From the NCBI GenBank assembly GCA_027886175.1, contig JAJNNQ010000031.1, positions 1,526,501 to 1,590,500 of the forward strand: 64,000 bases of DNA. The letters are read 5' to 3'. The translations under genes were made by a program, and so were the position numbers. Each line of letters starts with the position of its first letter. Position 1 is the stretch's first letter. Below are positions 1 through 12,297 of the stretch, in pieces. This DNA comes from Phylloscopus collybita (Eukaryota > Chordata > Aves > Passeriformes > Phylloscopidae). The notes under the pieces are model-generated. The model searched no databases. It saw only the letters and a program-made list of their open reading frames with translations, and was not told the DNA's origin.

Positions 1-235
1 CCTGAGGAGCAGGGACCGGGGTGTCCCTGAGGGGCAGGATCGGGGTGTCTCTGAGGGGCAGGATCGGGGTGTCCCTGAGGAGCAGGACCGGGTGTCCCTG
101 AGGGGCAGGATCGGGGTGTCTCTGAGGGGCAGGACTGGGGTGTCCCTGAGGGGCAGGACCGGGTGTCCCTGAGAGGCAGGACCGGGTGTCCTGGAGGAGC
201 AGGACCGGGTGTCCCTGAGGGGCAAGACCGGGGTG
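1..235. repeat. GC-rich minisatellite, 23-24 bp unit
   Basis: About ten head-to-tail copies of a unit built around 'ctgaggggcaggatcgggg' followed by 'tgtcc'. Units vary at the gggg/gagg and gatc/gacc positions and in one-base length changes. The array runs off the left edge, so its full length is unknown. It lies in intron 1 of FMNL2 close to the CpG island. Confidence 0.9.
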
Positions 236-486
236 TCCCAAGCGAAGCCGCTCCCCACGAACCAGCCCCGGGACCCGCCCGGGCCGGGACACGGCGGCCC
301 TCAGGGGGCTGCCGAGACAAAGAAGCGGCGGCCCCCGTCCCGCTGGCGGCACCGCCCGGCCGAGCCCACCTGTACCCGGCCCCGGCTCCCCGAGCCAACT
401 TTGCGCCGCTCCCCCCCTTCCCCCCGCCGCGCTCCTCCCCGGCGGCCCCTCCGCGCTGCCCCTCAGACAATGGGGCCGGCGCTCAC

Positions 487-603
487 CAACACCACGGCGA
501 AACGCTCCTCCAGCTCGCCGGGCTCGGGCATGGGCAGCTTCAGGGGGACGCTGTGCGCCCTCAGCTCCGTCTGCTGAGCGTCCACGCTCCCTGCGTTGCC
601 CAT
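487..603 (-). CDS. FMNL2: FMNL2 coding exon 1 (formin-like protein 2), partial gene
   Basis: On the minus strand the ATG at 603-601 opens 39 codons starting [18 protein letters not shown] and ending in [17 protein letters not shown] splice donor follows directly at 486-481. This matches the first exon of vertebrate FMNL2, including the length and the intron position as I recall them. FMNL2 is a diaphanous-related formin that nucleates and elongates actin filaments at lamellipodia and filopodia. The Gly2-Asn-Ala-Gly-Ser N terminus is the family's N-myristoylation signal, which takes the protein to the plasma membrane. The later GTPase-binding/FH3, FH1, FH2 and DAD regions are beyond the left edge. 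The start sits in a good context (gccgccATGg). The paralogue FMNL3 begins similarly, but the [13 protein letters not shown] stretch together with the STAM2 neighbour favours FMNL2. Confidence 0.93.
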
Positions 604-830
604 GGCGGCCGCTCCGCGCTGCTCCGCGCCCCGCGCCGGGCGGGCTCCGCGCCCCGCGCTCGCCCTCTACCACCGCGGGCGCTCCGCCGCGCCGCCGCCC
701 GTCATGGCTCGCCGCCCTCGCCCTCCTCCCCCCGGGGCGGGTTCGCTCCGGCTCCGGCTCCAGCCCCGGCTGCGGCTCCCCCGCATGCCGCCCGCACAAA
801 GCCCCGCTCCGCCCCCGGCCCGCGGCGCCA

Positions 831-843
831 TGGGACTCGTAGT
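831..843 (-). promoter_or_regulatory. ACTAYRNNNCCCR promoter motif upstream of FMNL2
   Basis: The minus strand reads ACTACGAGTCCCA, a full match to the conserved promoter motif ACTAYRNNNCCCR (the 'GFY' type). It lies about 230 bp upstream of the FMNL2 ATG and in the gene's orientation, a typical place for this motif. Function is inferred. Confidence 0.5.
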
Positions 844-1039
844 CCCGCCGGCGGCCGGGGGGAGGGACGCTGGGCGAGGGGTGGGAATGCCTGGAGAAGG
901 ATGGAAAAAGAGTGGAAAAAAAAATGGGGGAAAGGGGTGGGGGGAGACCCCGCCGCCTCCATTTTGGTGCGGCGGCCGCGCTGGCATCGGCCGGGAGTGA
1001 GTGGACGCGGGGGATGGTTTATACCGAGGGCAGGGGGAC

Positions 1040-1262
1040 AGCGGAGATTCGGGAGAAATCCTTCCCTGGCAGGGTGGGCAGGGCTGGCACAGGGTGCCCG
1101 GAGAAGCCGTGGCTGCCCCTGGATCCCTGGAAGTGCCCAAGGCCAGGTTGGAGAAGCCTGGGATAGTGGAAGGTGTCCTTGCCCGTGGTTGGGGTGGCAC
1201 TGGATGGGCTTTAATGTCCCTTTAAATCCAAACTGGTCTGGGATTCTGTGATCCTGTGATTA
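1040..1262 (+). mobile_element. CR1-type LINE fragment, 3' end
   Basis: Shows the usual succession of an avian CR1 tail: 'cacagggtgcccggagaag', 'ggctgcccctggatccctgg', 'ggcactggatgggctttaa', then the terminal repeats 'attctgtgatcctgtgat'. It is 5'-truncated and non-coding. Confidence 0.85.
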
Positions 1263-2261
1263 ACTCTACGCCTCTGCTATGGAAAGCTGTGGTCCTGCTG
1301 CTCACCAAAAGCTGTCGGTGCCCAAGGACAGCGGCCCTGCTTGGTGCCCCCAGCCCACATCCCGTGTGACTGAAACCAGGAGGAACAGGGCTGATTGATC
1401 CCCGTGAAATTCACTGTCCCAGCAGATCCATCACCGAGCTGGAGCTGCCTGGGTGTAATCCGGAGCTTCGTCCTCCCCCAGCATGTCAAACCTGCCCAAT
1501 CCTCAGGTGTTACCCCCATTTCTTCATCGTTCCCTGCAAGTTCTCTCCAAGGCCAGGTTTCAGCATCCCAGGAATGCAGGGCTGCGCAGGAAACAGGAGC
1601 CTGGAAGCCTGACCCTGGGAGATGCCACCAGCCCAGTGGGTGACTGTGCTGTCCTCACTTAGACCTGGTTTAATCCCAAATCCAAGACCTCATTCCCTCC
1701 CCACAAATCCACATCCCACTGTCCCCAATTAGCATTCCATTTTCCTTCCAGGGAAGAACGATTTTCACTCAGCTCTCACCTTCACAACACTCATTCTGCT
1801 TCCTCTCCTCCTGGCCATGGAAACTACCCATCCACATGGAGATTAATTTCAGGGGGGAGAAAACAAGAGGATAAGCCCCATTATTTGGAAAATGACCATT
1901 CCCTAATTTCCATTCTCTGGGATAAGAGTTGTGCCAGAGGCAGGGCTTAGGAAGTGCAGCAGAATCCTCTGTGGCAGCACAGGCAGCGCTGCAGAGGAAA
2001 TCCGTGGAAGTGACAGGCAGCTTTTCTCTGTCTGAACTCTAAACTCACTGCTAATTAAATGTGCTCCTTCCAATTAAAAAAAAAATAATAATAATAAAAA
2101 AATATGTAATACATCTGGGATGGGGAGAAACTCCTTGTCCTGGCTCACTCCCCACCTTGCCCATGGAGCATCAGGATGTGGCCTGGGATCCTGAGTGATG
2201 CCAAAGGTGTGGCTTTCCCACTCTGCAGGCCCCAGGAAGAGCTGAGAATTTCATGAACTGC

Positions 2262-2480
2262 TTTGTTAAAAGCCTAAAAGTCTTGCAATATCCTCGATAA
2301 ACAAAGGTTTAAACCCCGGAGGGCTCGGGGGAGTTAATAACGACTGTTCTTGTCAATAGAAGGAAACGGTGATAGATACTTTGCCCCGTGTCTTTTATCT
2401 GGGACTATCACAATTCTTTGAAAGATTAATTAGTTAATTAAGCTTCACAACAGGGCTGTGAGATAAGGGAGCGTTAGAGT
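2262..2480. promoter_or_regulatory. Candidate non-repeat regulatory block with GATA-like sites
   Basis: A repeat-free stretch with clustered motifs: 'aacaaagg' (SOX-like), 'tgatagata', 'tttatctggg', 'gagataaggg' and 'gctgataaca' (GATA-like), and the homeobox-like 'ttagttaattaagc'. Base composition and lack of repeats differ from the surroundings. Conservation cannot be tested here. Confidence 0.3.
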
Positions 2481-3355
2481 ACCGCTGATAACAAGGGAGG
2501 GTCAGGGAACAGTGGCTGGTGACAGTGCCCAGCAGAGGATCCTTCTCTCTCCCAGCAGCAAATCGCCAGCGAGGCTTTTAATTAATTACCTGTGATGACA
2601 AACCCACTCCAATGTGAGGAATCCCGGGATTTTCCCAGTCAATAATCCCCACCATGGAAGCACTCAATAGTTTTCTGATGATCCTTGTGGGTCCCCTTCC
2701 AACTCAGCTTATTCTGGGATTCCATGAATCACCTCAGCATTTTTTACGTCCCTCTGGACCCCGGGAGACCTCGGGGCACGGGGAGATGCTGCTGGCCACA
2801 AATACCTGGGCCAGGTCAGGGAAAATTGCAGGAGAAACTGGATTCCTGGCTTTCACAAGGAGTCAAAGGCAGCTCTGAATCCTGCTACGAGGCATATTCA
2901 GGTCAAAACCGGCCTTGCAAAATTTTTAATGCAATTAGGCATCCTTACAGGCAGCAAACATTTCACATCAATGCAGCAGAGCAAAGAAAAGAGTTCTTGT
3001 AAAGGGATAAGATGGTTTTTAAGCAATTTGTTGCTGTCTGTAACTGGGATGTCGACACTTGCAAATGCCAAAATTAGTGTGGGTGAGTAAAGGAAGGGAC
3101 TGAGCTGGCTCGTGCAAGGTAAAGGAATTACTCTGGGGTAAAAACTAATAAACAAGACCTTTGTTTCCACATTTATTTATTCAAATAAAAGAAGCAGCTA
3201 CACAATGTGCACTTCCCAGAGCTCGTCCCAGGCACCTGGGTGATTCACACCGGGTGATGCCACCAGGGAATTCTTTGTCTGCCCCTGGGATTAATGGCCA
3301 CACCAGCTTTTTCACTGGAAAATGAGACTTCTCAGCCTTTCCTGTAGCTCTGTTT

Positions 3356-3502
3356 GTCACCAAAATTTCCTCATAAAGAGCTGGAGGTTTGGGGCCGAGT
3401 CACTCCTAAATTCCCCTGACCCAACTGGTGTTAGTCACCAAAATCTCCAGCTAAAGAGCTGGAGGTTTGGGGCCGAGTCACTCCTAAAATCCCCTGCACC
3501 AG
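3356..3502. repeat. Tandem duplication, about 77 bp x 2
   Basis: The segment containing 'gagctggaggtttggggccg' and 'agtcactcctaaa' occurs twice in direct orientation with only a few differences. Confidence 0.85.
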
Positions 3503-5154
3503 TCTGTACTTTCTTATCTATGGAGGAACCTCTGAAGGGGAAATATTGGTTTGTGAAGCCTCATTCTCCCTGCTGCTCAACACTTCCAGATGAATCCTGA
3601 GCTGCCATTTCAGTGGAGTTCCAGGTGATGTGATAAAAGCTGGGGAGGCTTTAATAAATGGCCAGATCCTGGCTCAGCAGTGGCCAAGGAGGTTTTGTTG
3701 ATAATAAAGATGTAGAGCAGCCATAAAGCCCTGAGCTGAGCTGAGCAGTGCTCACTGAAGGAAAGGTGAGCTCATGAATGCTGAGCTTGCCTAGGAGAGG
3801 GAATAAATGCAGATTTTCCTTTTAAAGAAATGAATATTTTCTGCAATAAATGGAAAAAAAAAAAGGTATAAAAATCACGGGCTGCTTTCTGAGGACGGTC
3901 TTCTCAAGGAAAATGAGCTTCTGCAGAAGCTGCAGGGTGGAAATGCTCAGTCCCAGCACAGTGAGTTATTAGGTTCATACCTAACCAGCCCTCTCCGTTT
4001 TCTCCGTGTGCTGGAAATTAAATGATTAACTTTGGCTCTGGTTTCCTTGTGCCCTGTTTCCTGATGTCCTTGGGCCACACTTCCAACACTTGTGTGGATC
4101 AGATGCAGCTCTACCAGAGCCCAGGGTGGTGTCACCAGGATCCCACCTAACCCTGCCCTCCAGCCCTTGTCCTCAGTCCCTCTCCACTCTCCTGGAGCCC
4201 CTTTGGGCTCTGAGCTCTCCCTGGATCCTTCCCCTCTCCAGGTATAAATTGAGTTTAAAACCAAGATGCAAAGATGGAGATGGGATGGAGAATGCCCAAG
4301 GAGCACCAGGATGTGAAGGTGAGCACCTGGAGCTGCAGGACATCTCACATTCCTGCCATGCCACTGCTGAGCAAGCCCAAGCCCGGCGTTATTCCCTGGT
4401 GGGATTCAGCCTGGCCGGGAGCTCCTCCACGAGCTCTTGGCAGGAAGGCAGGCAGCCAAAACGCAGCAATTCCCAGCAAAGCCAGGAATCACAAACACTG
4501 AGGAAAAGTGAGATAATGGAGCAGAAAACAGGCCTGGGGAAGGAGTCAATATTTAATAAAGCTGCAGTTGCCAGAGCGGAGCAGCACCGGGCTGGAGGAG
4601 ACAACGGCCAGAAGATCCCTCTGCCTGTTCTCCCTACGGGATGGAGGGGCTGGAGCTCAGCCCTCAGCTGGCCCCTGGCTGCAAAGGCCAGCAGGGACAA
4701 TGCCAGCCCTTGTCCCCGTGGCCGAGGACAGCGCCGGCTGCTCCCCCGTGGGCTTCGCGCACCAACGCCCCGCAAGCTCCCATTGTTTCCCCCACCAAAG
4801 GGATGCTCAGGCAGGAGGAATAAAACTGATTTGATTTTTTTTTTTTTTCCAGCTGATAGAAGCTGTTTAGAGGCCTGAAATGGGTGTCAGAACTCCCGAG
4901 AAAAAATATGGATCTCAATTAACAGGGCTGATTAACAACATTTGCCTCCCAGCGAGGTGGGAGGATTTGCCAGAGCAGGAGTTGTGTGGTCGCTGGAAAC
5001 ACCTTTTCCAGCCCCTTTCAGTGACATTTTCCAATGTCACCAGCTCCCTTTAGGGATGTCTTCCCATGGTGAGAGCTCCCAGCAGAGCTGAGATGCCCCC
5101 TCAGCCCACAGTTCCCATATAACTGCTGCTCTTGGGATGCTCCCTGGACAAGTG

Positions 5155-5290
5155 TGAAGCCGTTCCCTGTGTCCTGTCACTCCAGACCCTCATCCAAAGT
5201 CTCTCCCCATCTTTCCTCCAGGCTCAGGCACTGGAAGGCCACAATTAGGTCACTCCAGAGCTTCTCTTCTCCAGAGACCTGCAAGGTTTT
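5155..5290 (-). mobile_element. CR1-type LINE fragment, antisense
   Basis: Contains the reverse complement of internal CR1 3'-region sequence, for example 'aaagtctctccccatcttt' and 'ggaaggccacaattaggtc'. Diverged and truncated. Confidence 0.65.
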
Positions 5291-5884
5291 GTTTAATGCT
5301 AAATTAAACAGAAGGCCAACGATGCAGCTTTTCCCATCAAACAAACATTTCCCCTTTCCAACCAGCTCTGAACATCTCCACTCCTGTTCCAGACAAGGAG
5401 AACAGCAGTTCACCCTGAATTATTTACTGCCTGGTGGTTCTGGGGCAGACTGGCTCCCTTTGCCTGAACCCAGCCAAGAGGGAAATGCTGTCGGATGCAG
5501 GGAGCGTGAAGCAGACCTGCTGCATCTTTAATAACTCCTGGAAGCTGCCAGCTGAGAAAGCTTGGGGGGACCAGGGACAGAACTTCCAAAGCCTCTGTCA
5601 CCTTCTGGCCCACGGCACAGCTGTGGGGATGGCTGTGGTGTGGTGGCACTGCCAGGGCACTGATGTGGCCTGAGAAGAGCACACCCCAAACCCTCCAAAA
5701 CGCTGCTGGTGTTGGTTGGAAGGGGTTTGTGGGCAGCTGCAGGGCACCCCCAGCCTTAGGGCACTCCTGTGTGGGCAGCTGCACCCAGCAGAGGTGACAG
5801 AGCAGTGGAGATGAATCGGTGGTGATGAAGCAGGGCTGGTGGTGCAATGGTGATGGAGCAGACTGGAGAGCTGGGGGAAAGTTC

Positions 5885-6240
5885 AGCCTGGCTCCACAGA
5901 GAGCTCAGAGCCCCTGGCAGGGCCTAAAGGGGCTCCAGGGGAGCTGCAGAGGGACCAGGGACAAGGGATGAAGAGAAAGCACACAGGGAATGGCTCCCAC
6001 TGCCAGAGGGCAGAGCTGGGTGGGAGATTGGGAAATGGGAATTCCTGGCTGGGAGGGTGGGCAGGCCCTGGCACAGGGTGCCCAGAGAAGCTGTGGCTGC
6101 CCCTGGATCACTGGAAGTGTCCAAAACCACATTGGACACTGGGGCTTGGGAGCAGCCTGGGACAGTGGAAGGTGTCCCTGCCATGGCACTGGATGGGGTT
6201 TAAGGTCCCTCCCAACCCAGGCCCATCTGGGACTCCGTGC
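5885..6240 (+). mobile_element. CR1-type LINE 3' fragment
   Basis: Runs from 'gagcccctggcagggcct' through 'ggcacagggtgcccagagaa' to 'ggcactggatggggtttaag', the same series found in the other CR1 copies here. The terminal octamers are degenerate. Confidence 0.85.
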
Positions 6241-8532
6241 CCGTACCTCGGACTCACAAGCAGAGGAACTCGCGGCGCCGCTGTACAACAGAGAGCTCAG
6301 GTTTCCCAGTCATTGGTAACGTAATTAAAGCTCATTTCCCAGAAAACAGGCCAGGGTGACAAATTGAGCCTCTTCTCTGCATGGCACAAAGCCCAGCCTG
6401 AGCCCTGCACAAAGCCCGGCCTAAGCCCGGCCTTGCGTGCCCTGCGTGCCTGGCGTGTGTTTAAGCCACGTGCCCGCAGGTTGCCTCCACGTTAGACCTG
6501 CCACCTTTCTTCAGTGCTTCAAAGGGAATGGAGCTGCTGCTAGAGCAAATATTTACAGCTGCAGAGAGCAGTGCCTGCATCCTCTGGCTGCAGCCTGCGT
6601 GCCTGCCTTGCAAATCACAGCGCCGGGCCACGAAAGCGGGCCCAGCCGGTAATTATTGCCTGGCAGGGAATTGAGTGTGACCAGTGGCCATGCAAAGGGC
6701 TAAGATGTGTGGCAGAGAAAAATGCTCATTCAGAGGGATCTGCAGCAATGTCCTGGGCTGGGCTGCAGCAGTGAGAGCCTTTAACGGAGCCCCGTGTCCA
6801 TCCCTGATTGCTGCCGACTCAGCTCCTCTTTGTTTCGCTCCTCCTCGCTGGCCAGAACAGAGATGCTGCAGTGCACGACTGGGTGGGTGACCTCAGCCTC
6901 GGTGCCAACTGGATGGACTGAAACGAAGGCAGAAAACACAATCCATTGTCTTGGCCCTGAAATGCCAGCTTTGTTCCACGTGGAGCTGCTGGCTGATCGC
7001 TCTAACCCCTTCCCTGCTGCACCCGGATTTCACGGCGCTCCCTGCGCTCGCAGATTCCTAAAAATTCCTGCCAAGGCTTCCTTTGCACCTGGCAAGGGCA
7101 GATCCAGTGGGGTGGCGGTGGTGCAATGGCACAACACATCCTCCCTGGGCAGAGGTGCAGAGGGGTTCTCGTCCCTGGTTGTGGTTAAACCTGTGGGGAT
7201 GAGCTGGAGCAGTTCTTTCAGCACGGACCAAATTATCGCCCTCAGCGTCTTCACAAGGACTGGGCCTGCAGCAAACAGCTCCTGTGGCCGGTTTGGGAAA
7301 GAGCAGGATGTGGCCCAGGTGACAGGTGACATCCTGGGATGTCCTTGGTGAGCACCCAGGGCTGGTCACTCTGTGTCTGCAGGACAAGGAGGTCCCTCAC
7401 AAGGACAAGTCCCTCTCAGTGTCCACTCCATCAGCAGGCAACGATGAAGAAGCTGAGCTTTGGTGCCTACAGCAGGGGACACTTGTGTCCCACGAGGGCT
7501 GAGGTGATTTCCTGCTGCTTGGGAGCTCCTCCAGCTCCATCCCTTGGAGAAGCACGAGCACACCTCCCAGAGCCAGGTGCTGCTTGCAGGGACAGATCTG
7601 TGGCCTGAACCCCTCTCTGCTCTGCCAGCCTGGGAATGCAATTGTCAGTTTGCTGTTGAATTTTCCGAGCGCTTTAACACGTGTGGATCCAGATTGCTCT
7701 GAGGTCCCAGAGAGCACATTTGCAGCAGCCTCTCAGCAAGGGGGGGCTGTAAGGGGGGGGCTGAGGCTCTCCCTTATCAGATACACAGATAAAAGCTCTG
7801 TGTGTTGGATAAGCCCTGGCTGTGCTGACAGGGACAAGCACGGGATTAAAAGCAAGGAAGATCCGAAGCCTAGAGGAGCACACGAGAGGGAATCCCTCTC
7901 CCCTCCCTGCAGGGGCTTTCCAGAGCACTGCTGCCCATCCATCCTCTCCTGTGACCAGCACAGACATCCCCGTGCCCACCCCTTGCCCACGCAGCTTTTA
8001 GGGATTTCCTTCCAAGTGGGTTGGAAGCAGCAGAGATTTTTGTGCATCCCAACCCCTGGAGGGCCGGGCAGGGATCGGCTTCTCCTCGCCCACCCCGGCC
8101 AGAGACATCCCTGCATCCCCCCCTGGCCATGCCACCCCTGCCAGCTCCCTGTTTGGGAAAAACAAGTAAATAAACACCCAAGCCACAGCAGCATCCACCC
8201 TGGCCAACCCCTCACGCCCTCCCTCTGTGAGAAGTGGCTTCAGAAGAGCCGATGGTTTTTTCATGGCGTGGGCGTGATTAATGAACTTAATCACAGGACA
8301 CTTTGATCCATCTCTTGTTTTCAAGGGATAGCCGAAAACAAGAAGAACTGCTACCCTTTGTGCTTCTGTAATTTTGTTAATCGTGGAAACCTGGGAGACT
8401 TTTGCATAGTCAGCACTTGCATGCATTATAAAATATATTTGCAAAACACAACACAACACTGGCTTTCATATATTCCAAAGCCAGCCAGCATCTCCTAGTT
8501 GGCAGAGAGCTCAAAGGAAATTTATGAAGACC

Positions 8533-8566
<34 letters not shown>

Positions 8567-10100
8567 CGCAGGAATTTAATTAAAGCCCTAATCTTGGTAA
8601 CTCTCATCCATATCTGCTTCCCCTGTGTCGTCTGCAGGCACAGCTGCTTGGCTGTTTGTGTCTCAGCTCAGTTCACAGCAAGCTCGTGGGCAAACCTGCC
8701 CAGCTGGGGGTGACCCTGCTGGAGCAGGTCCCTCTGTCCCCAAATCCTTTGGTCCCAGGCAAACTGAAGGGGCAGAAAGGGGCTCTTTGTGCAGCTGGCT
8801 CCCCCGGGGCTGTCCCACAAAACCTGCAGCTGGAAAAGAGCCAGGCTCGGGCCATTTGGGGTTTTTGGTGGTGGAGAGGTTTTGTCACCTCTCATGGGGC
8901 ACAGATGTTTGTCACACCCTGCCCAGCAGTGTCCAGGGGTGGGTGGCACGTGCTGTGGCCAGGATGCAGATCCATCATTTCTGCTCAGCCTCACTCTGCA
9001 GCATTGCTTTTCAACAGGAAAAAAAAACCCAAAGCAACCCCAAACCCAGGGGTTTGAGCATCCTGCATGACAATCCCAGTTCCCACCGTCCCTGCCCTGC
9101 ATCCTGAATCCCTCCAGCTCGGGCTGCACTCCCTGAGAGCAGGAATTTGGGTGACCCCCCCCTGCAGGGATGCAGCAGTGCCCGCAGAAAGCAGACAGAA
9201 CATTATGTAAAGGGAGGAAATTTGGACTGAATTTCAAGCTGAAACTCTTTTAATTAGTAAACTCTTCGCTGAAGAACCGTTTCCATTGGTGGGGACGTGA
9301 TTGCTCATTGCTTGAGGGGTTTAAAACCAGACTGCTCCCTGCTCCAAAAAAAGTGCTATAAGCAACAGTTCTTTGCTTGTAATGAACTGGAAATACTGGC
9401 ACCTCTCCATCTCCTTCACATATTTTCCCTTGTATCTTCAGAGGTTAAAATAAATTATCCTGAGATGGAACAGATGTAGAATGCAGGCAGTGACATTCTC
9501 CAGCTTTTTTGGCTGAGCTTGCTTCCCTCATGGAAAGGTCCGTGGAGCATGGCCATGTCATCCCCCTGGGCTCTGGGAGGTGGCACTGGTGGCACCTGCC
9601 TGGTCACTGGGGCCCTGTCCTGCCCTGACCCCATCCAGCTGAACTGAGATAAACTCCTCTGCCTGAACTGCCCATCACACAAATCATTAGCAGTGGTGTT
9701 AATGAAGCCACCTGAAACCCCCTCTGGAGCAGTGCAGTGCTTCCAGCAGCCTTCCATGACCCGTTCCCATCAGTAATGGGCAGCACAGGGATAAAAGTGA
9801 CCCAGCTGGCAGCCCCTGCAGCCCCAGGACTGCTCAGCCCTGCCCCAGCATTGCAGTTTTGGAGTGGGAAGCAGGAGGGCTGGAGCTGTGTGAGCCATCA
9901 GGGAATTTTCTCCTGGGACAGACAGATCCTGCCCAGGGAGGAGAAGCTCAACCCACAGCAGGATTTGGAAGCAGTGAGGTGCCAAGGGGAGAGGGCCTGT
10001 GGTGCTTTGCCCACAGAGCTGTTTTACAACAGAAAACTCTCCAGGTTTTTTTTTTGCTGTTCATTTCTGGGCACTTCCTACAGCAGATCCTGGTGAGCCC
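6241..10100. other. Intergenic sequence without recognised genes
   Basis: No known exon was seen. Two repeat-poor blocks stand out as possible regulatory DNA: about 6530-6720 (containing 'ccggtaattattgcc' and 'catgcaaaggg') and about 8240-8520 (containing 'gattaatgaacttaatcac' and 'ctttgatcc'). A 30-base A run lies at 8534-8563. ATG frames of up to 240 codons here overlap each other on both strands and look like chance. Confidence 0.5.
8534..8563. repeat. Poly(A) run, 30 bases
   Basis: Uninterrupted A homopolymer in unique surroundings. Confidence 0.95.
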
Positions 10101-10107
10101 AGCAGCA

Positions 10108-10170
10108 TCTCCTCTCCTCTCCTCTCCTCTCCTCTCCTCTCCTCTCCTCTCCTCTCCTCTCCTCTCCTCC
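10108..10170. repeat. (CTCCT)n microsatellite
   Basis: About twelve copies of the pentanucleotide cctct with almost no interruption, purely pyrimidine on the plus strand. Confidence 0.95.
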
Positions 10171-10261
10171 CCTCCCCAACTCACTCAGTGCCCCCAGGTG
10201 AGCACCAGGGAAGTTGATTCCTGCAGCAGGAGCAGTGATGGAATGACATTTTCCTGAGCAC

Positions 10262-10475
10262 AGAGAAACTCCTGGGGCTTCACTGCCACACTCAGTTACT
10301 CCTCAGAGCCACTGGTACCCACAGTGGACTCCTCATCCCTGGCAGTGCCCCAGGCCAGGCTGGATGGGGTTTGGAGCAGCCTGGGACAATGGGAGGTGTC
10401 CCTGCCCATGGCAGAGGTGGCACTGGATGGGCTTTGAGCTCCCTCCCAACCCAAACCATCCCAGGATTCTGTGAT
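10262..10475 (+). mobile_element. CR1-type LINE 3' fragment
   Basis: The right part is a CR1 tail ('ggcactggatgggctttgag', 'attctgtgat'). The left part ('ggggcttcactgccacactc') recurs at 12,070-12,200, so these two copies share a subfamily or a segmental origin. Confidence 0.75.
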
Positions 10476-11377
10476 TTTTCCAGAGATTCTGGCAAGAGAG
10501 AGCAGTTGGAGTTTCCAAACTTTTGAGAGGCAGGGAGGTGCAGGTATTCAAATGACCCATGCAGTGTTTAACCAGAAGTGGTTCAACAGGAATGATTTGA
10601 CAATGCCAACATGTCTAGATCAGGTTTTTACACATCCACGCTCTCTCTGGCAGTGACAGCAAAGAGAAACCTTCTTCCCTCTCCCTGGCCTGGCTGAAGC
10701 AGTTGTAGGACAGGGAAAGGCCCCATTTGACTTTTTCACACTTTTTCTTTTCCTGGGTCCATAATCCAGCTTGGATTTATTTGGAAATAAAGGTGAGCCA
10801 GAATAGGACTGCACGACTGCATTCTCTGGGAGTTGCTCACTGGCTGGAGATTGGATCAGGGAGAATGGAGGATGACTCAGGAAACAGAAAAAAAAAGATC
10901 TATCATACAAAAATATCTGTGAATTATAGAATTACAACACAATCACCTCAGGGTTTAATGCTACAGAACATAGTAAAATGTTTTTAAAACTCAATTTACT
11001 GGTGTTGGTGGCTGGGGGAGGTGTCAGAGCAGGAGGATGTGGCTTGGGGACAGCCAGGACAGGTGTCCCTGATTGGATTTCCCCTGGCATCCCATGACAC
11101 AGGAAGAAGTTGTAGCACAGCAAACATTTGGAGGGGAGAGCAATATTAAGATTTTTGCTGTTTCTATATTTTCTATAAAAAATCAGAGGTCAGCAGGCCT
11201 GGCCTGGAAAGAGGGAGTGAGGAACAGCCTGTTGGGACGCTGTCACCCCCCGGATGCTCTGCTCTGGAAAGGTGCAAACCCAGCAGCATCACAGCTCTGC
11301 TGCTTTTAGAAGCCAAGGCTGTGGTTGCTCATGAGGAACTTCAAAGCTGTGCCCTTTTTTGATGACATAAACAAAAC

Positions 11378-11400
11378 CAGCAGCAGCAGCAGCAGCAGCA
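11378..11400. repeat. (CAG)n trinucleotide repeat
   Basis: Seven CAG units plus CA, in non-coding intergenic sequence. Confidence 0.95.
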
Positions 11401-11862
11401 TTTCCATTATTTAAACAAGTCCTCAAATCCCTCGGCCCCTCTTCGCTTTGCTTTTTTTTTATTTTTATTTTTTTTTCTTTCCCCCTTTTTTTAACGAATG
11501 CCAGAAGCCCTTTTCTGTAGAGAAACTGAAAACTTGCCAGGGGCCAAACCACCAGATTTGTGCTTTTGCTCGGTGGCCTAATGGGGTGTCAGGGCTGGCT
11601 GCAGCTGTGGCAGTGGCAGCTGCCTGGCCACGCCGTTTGTTTGGCATTTCCCCGCCCGGCCGCAGCATCCGTGGCCACGGGGAGGGAGCCACCGAGGCTG
11701 TGCCAGCTCCCAGGAGGGAACAGCAAATGGGGCAGAGGACACCTTTGTTGCCATGCTTTGTGCCTGCCTGTTTTGGTTTCAGGGAATTCTTTTCCCAGAG
11801 AACGAAACTGGCACCCAAGGTCATGGAATGTAAACTACCGAGTGTTCCCACATCTGTTCCCA

Positions 11863-12051
11863 GAGGAGGGACTTCGTGTGGTGGTCTCTGGAACTGAGCA
11901 ATGGTTCCCAAAGGTCCCACCTCTAAGGTGGGCACATCAGAAAAAGCACAAAAAGAGTCAGAAAAAGAAACCGTAGTCCCTTGCTTGCAAGGGCACGCAA
12001 CCTTCCTGAATCACTCCCTGCCTCGTTCATTGTGTCCCACAGCGACACACC
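11863..12051 (+). mobile_element. Partial LTR, family B (shared with 22.1 and 62.2 kb)
   Basis: Shares 'aggagggactt', 'cccacctctaaggtg.gcaca' and the 3' end 'cgttcattgtgtcccacagc' with the LTR at 22,138-22,318. The region corresponding to the TATA box and AATAAA signal of that copy is diverged. No internal viral genes are next to it. Confidence 0.55.
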
Positions 12052-12297
12052 TTCTCCTGAACATGGAGAAACTGCTGGGGCTTCACTGCCACACTCAGTT
12101 ACTCCTTGGAGCCACTGAGGTTGTGGACTCCTCGTCCCTGGCAGTGCCCAAGGCCAGGCTGGATGGGGCTTGGAGCCAGCGGGAGGTGTCCCTGCCCAGG
12201 GCTCATCCATCAGGTTGAGCTGTAATTGTGATGCCTTCGGTTCAAATGTTGAACAGCACAACCTCCATGGCTTGGAGAGCAGCCTGCTGCTGGGAGG

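Larger units (their letters stand above)
240..1000. promoter_or_regulatory. FMNL2: CpG island / promoter region of FMNL2
   Basis: This stretch is very rich in G, C and CpG and surrounds the FMNL2 start codon. FMNL2 is read leftwards, so its 5' UTR and transcription start should lie at about 604-900. No TATA box is visible. The exact start site cannot be set from sequence alone. Several ATG frames run through the island on both strands, but this is expected of GC-rich DNA and none resembles a known protein. Confidence 0.75.
1263..5150. other. FMNL2-STAM2 intergenic sequence, mostly unique
   Basis: No exon of a known gene was recognised. Contents: a short CR1 3' tail at about 2655-2735 ('gatccttgtgggtccc...'), an A-rich run at about 2077-2105, a tandem duplication at 3356-3500 and a candidate regulatory block at 2262-2480 listed separately. 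The reading frames at 4090-4878 and nearby lack family resemblance. Confidence 0.6.

Noticed and set aside
163..1251. 362-codon plus-strand frame across the FMNL2 promoter
   Set aside because: Antisense to the recognised FMNL2 exon, made of GC-rich low-complexity residues, and it runs into a CR1 fragment.
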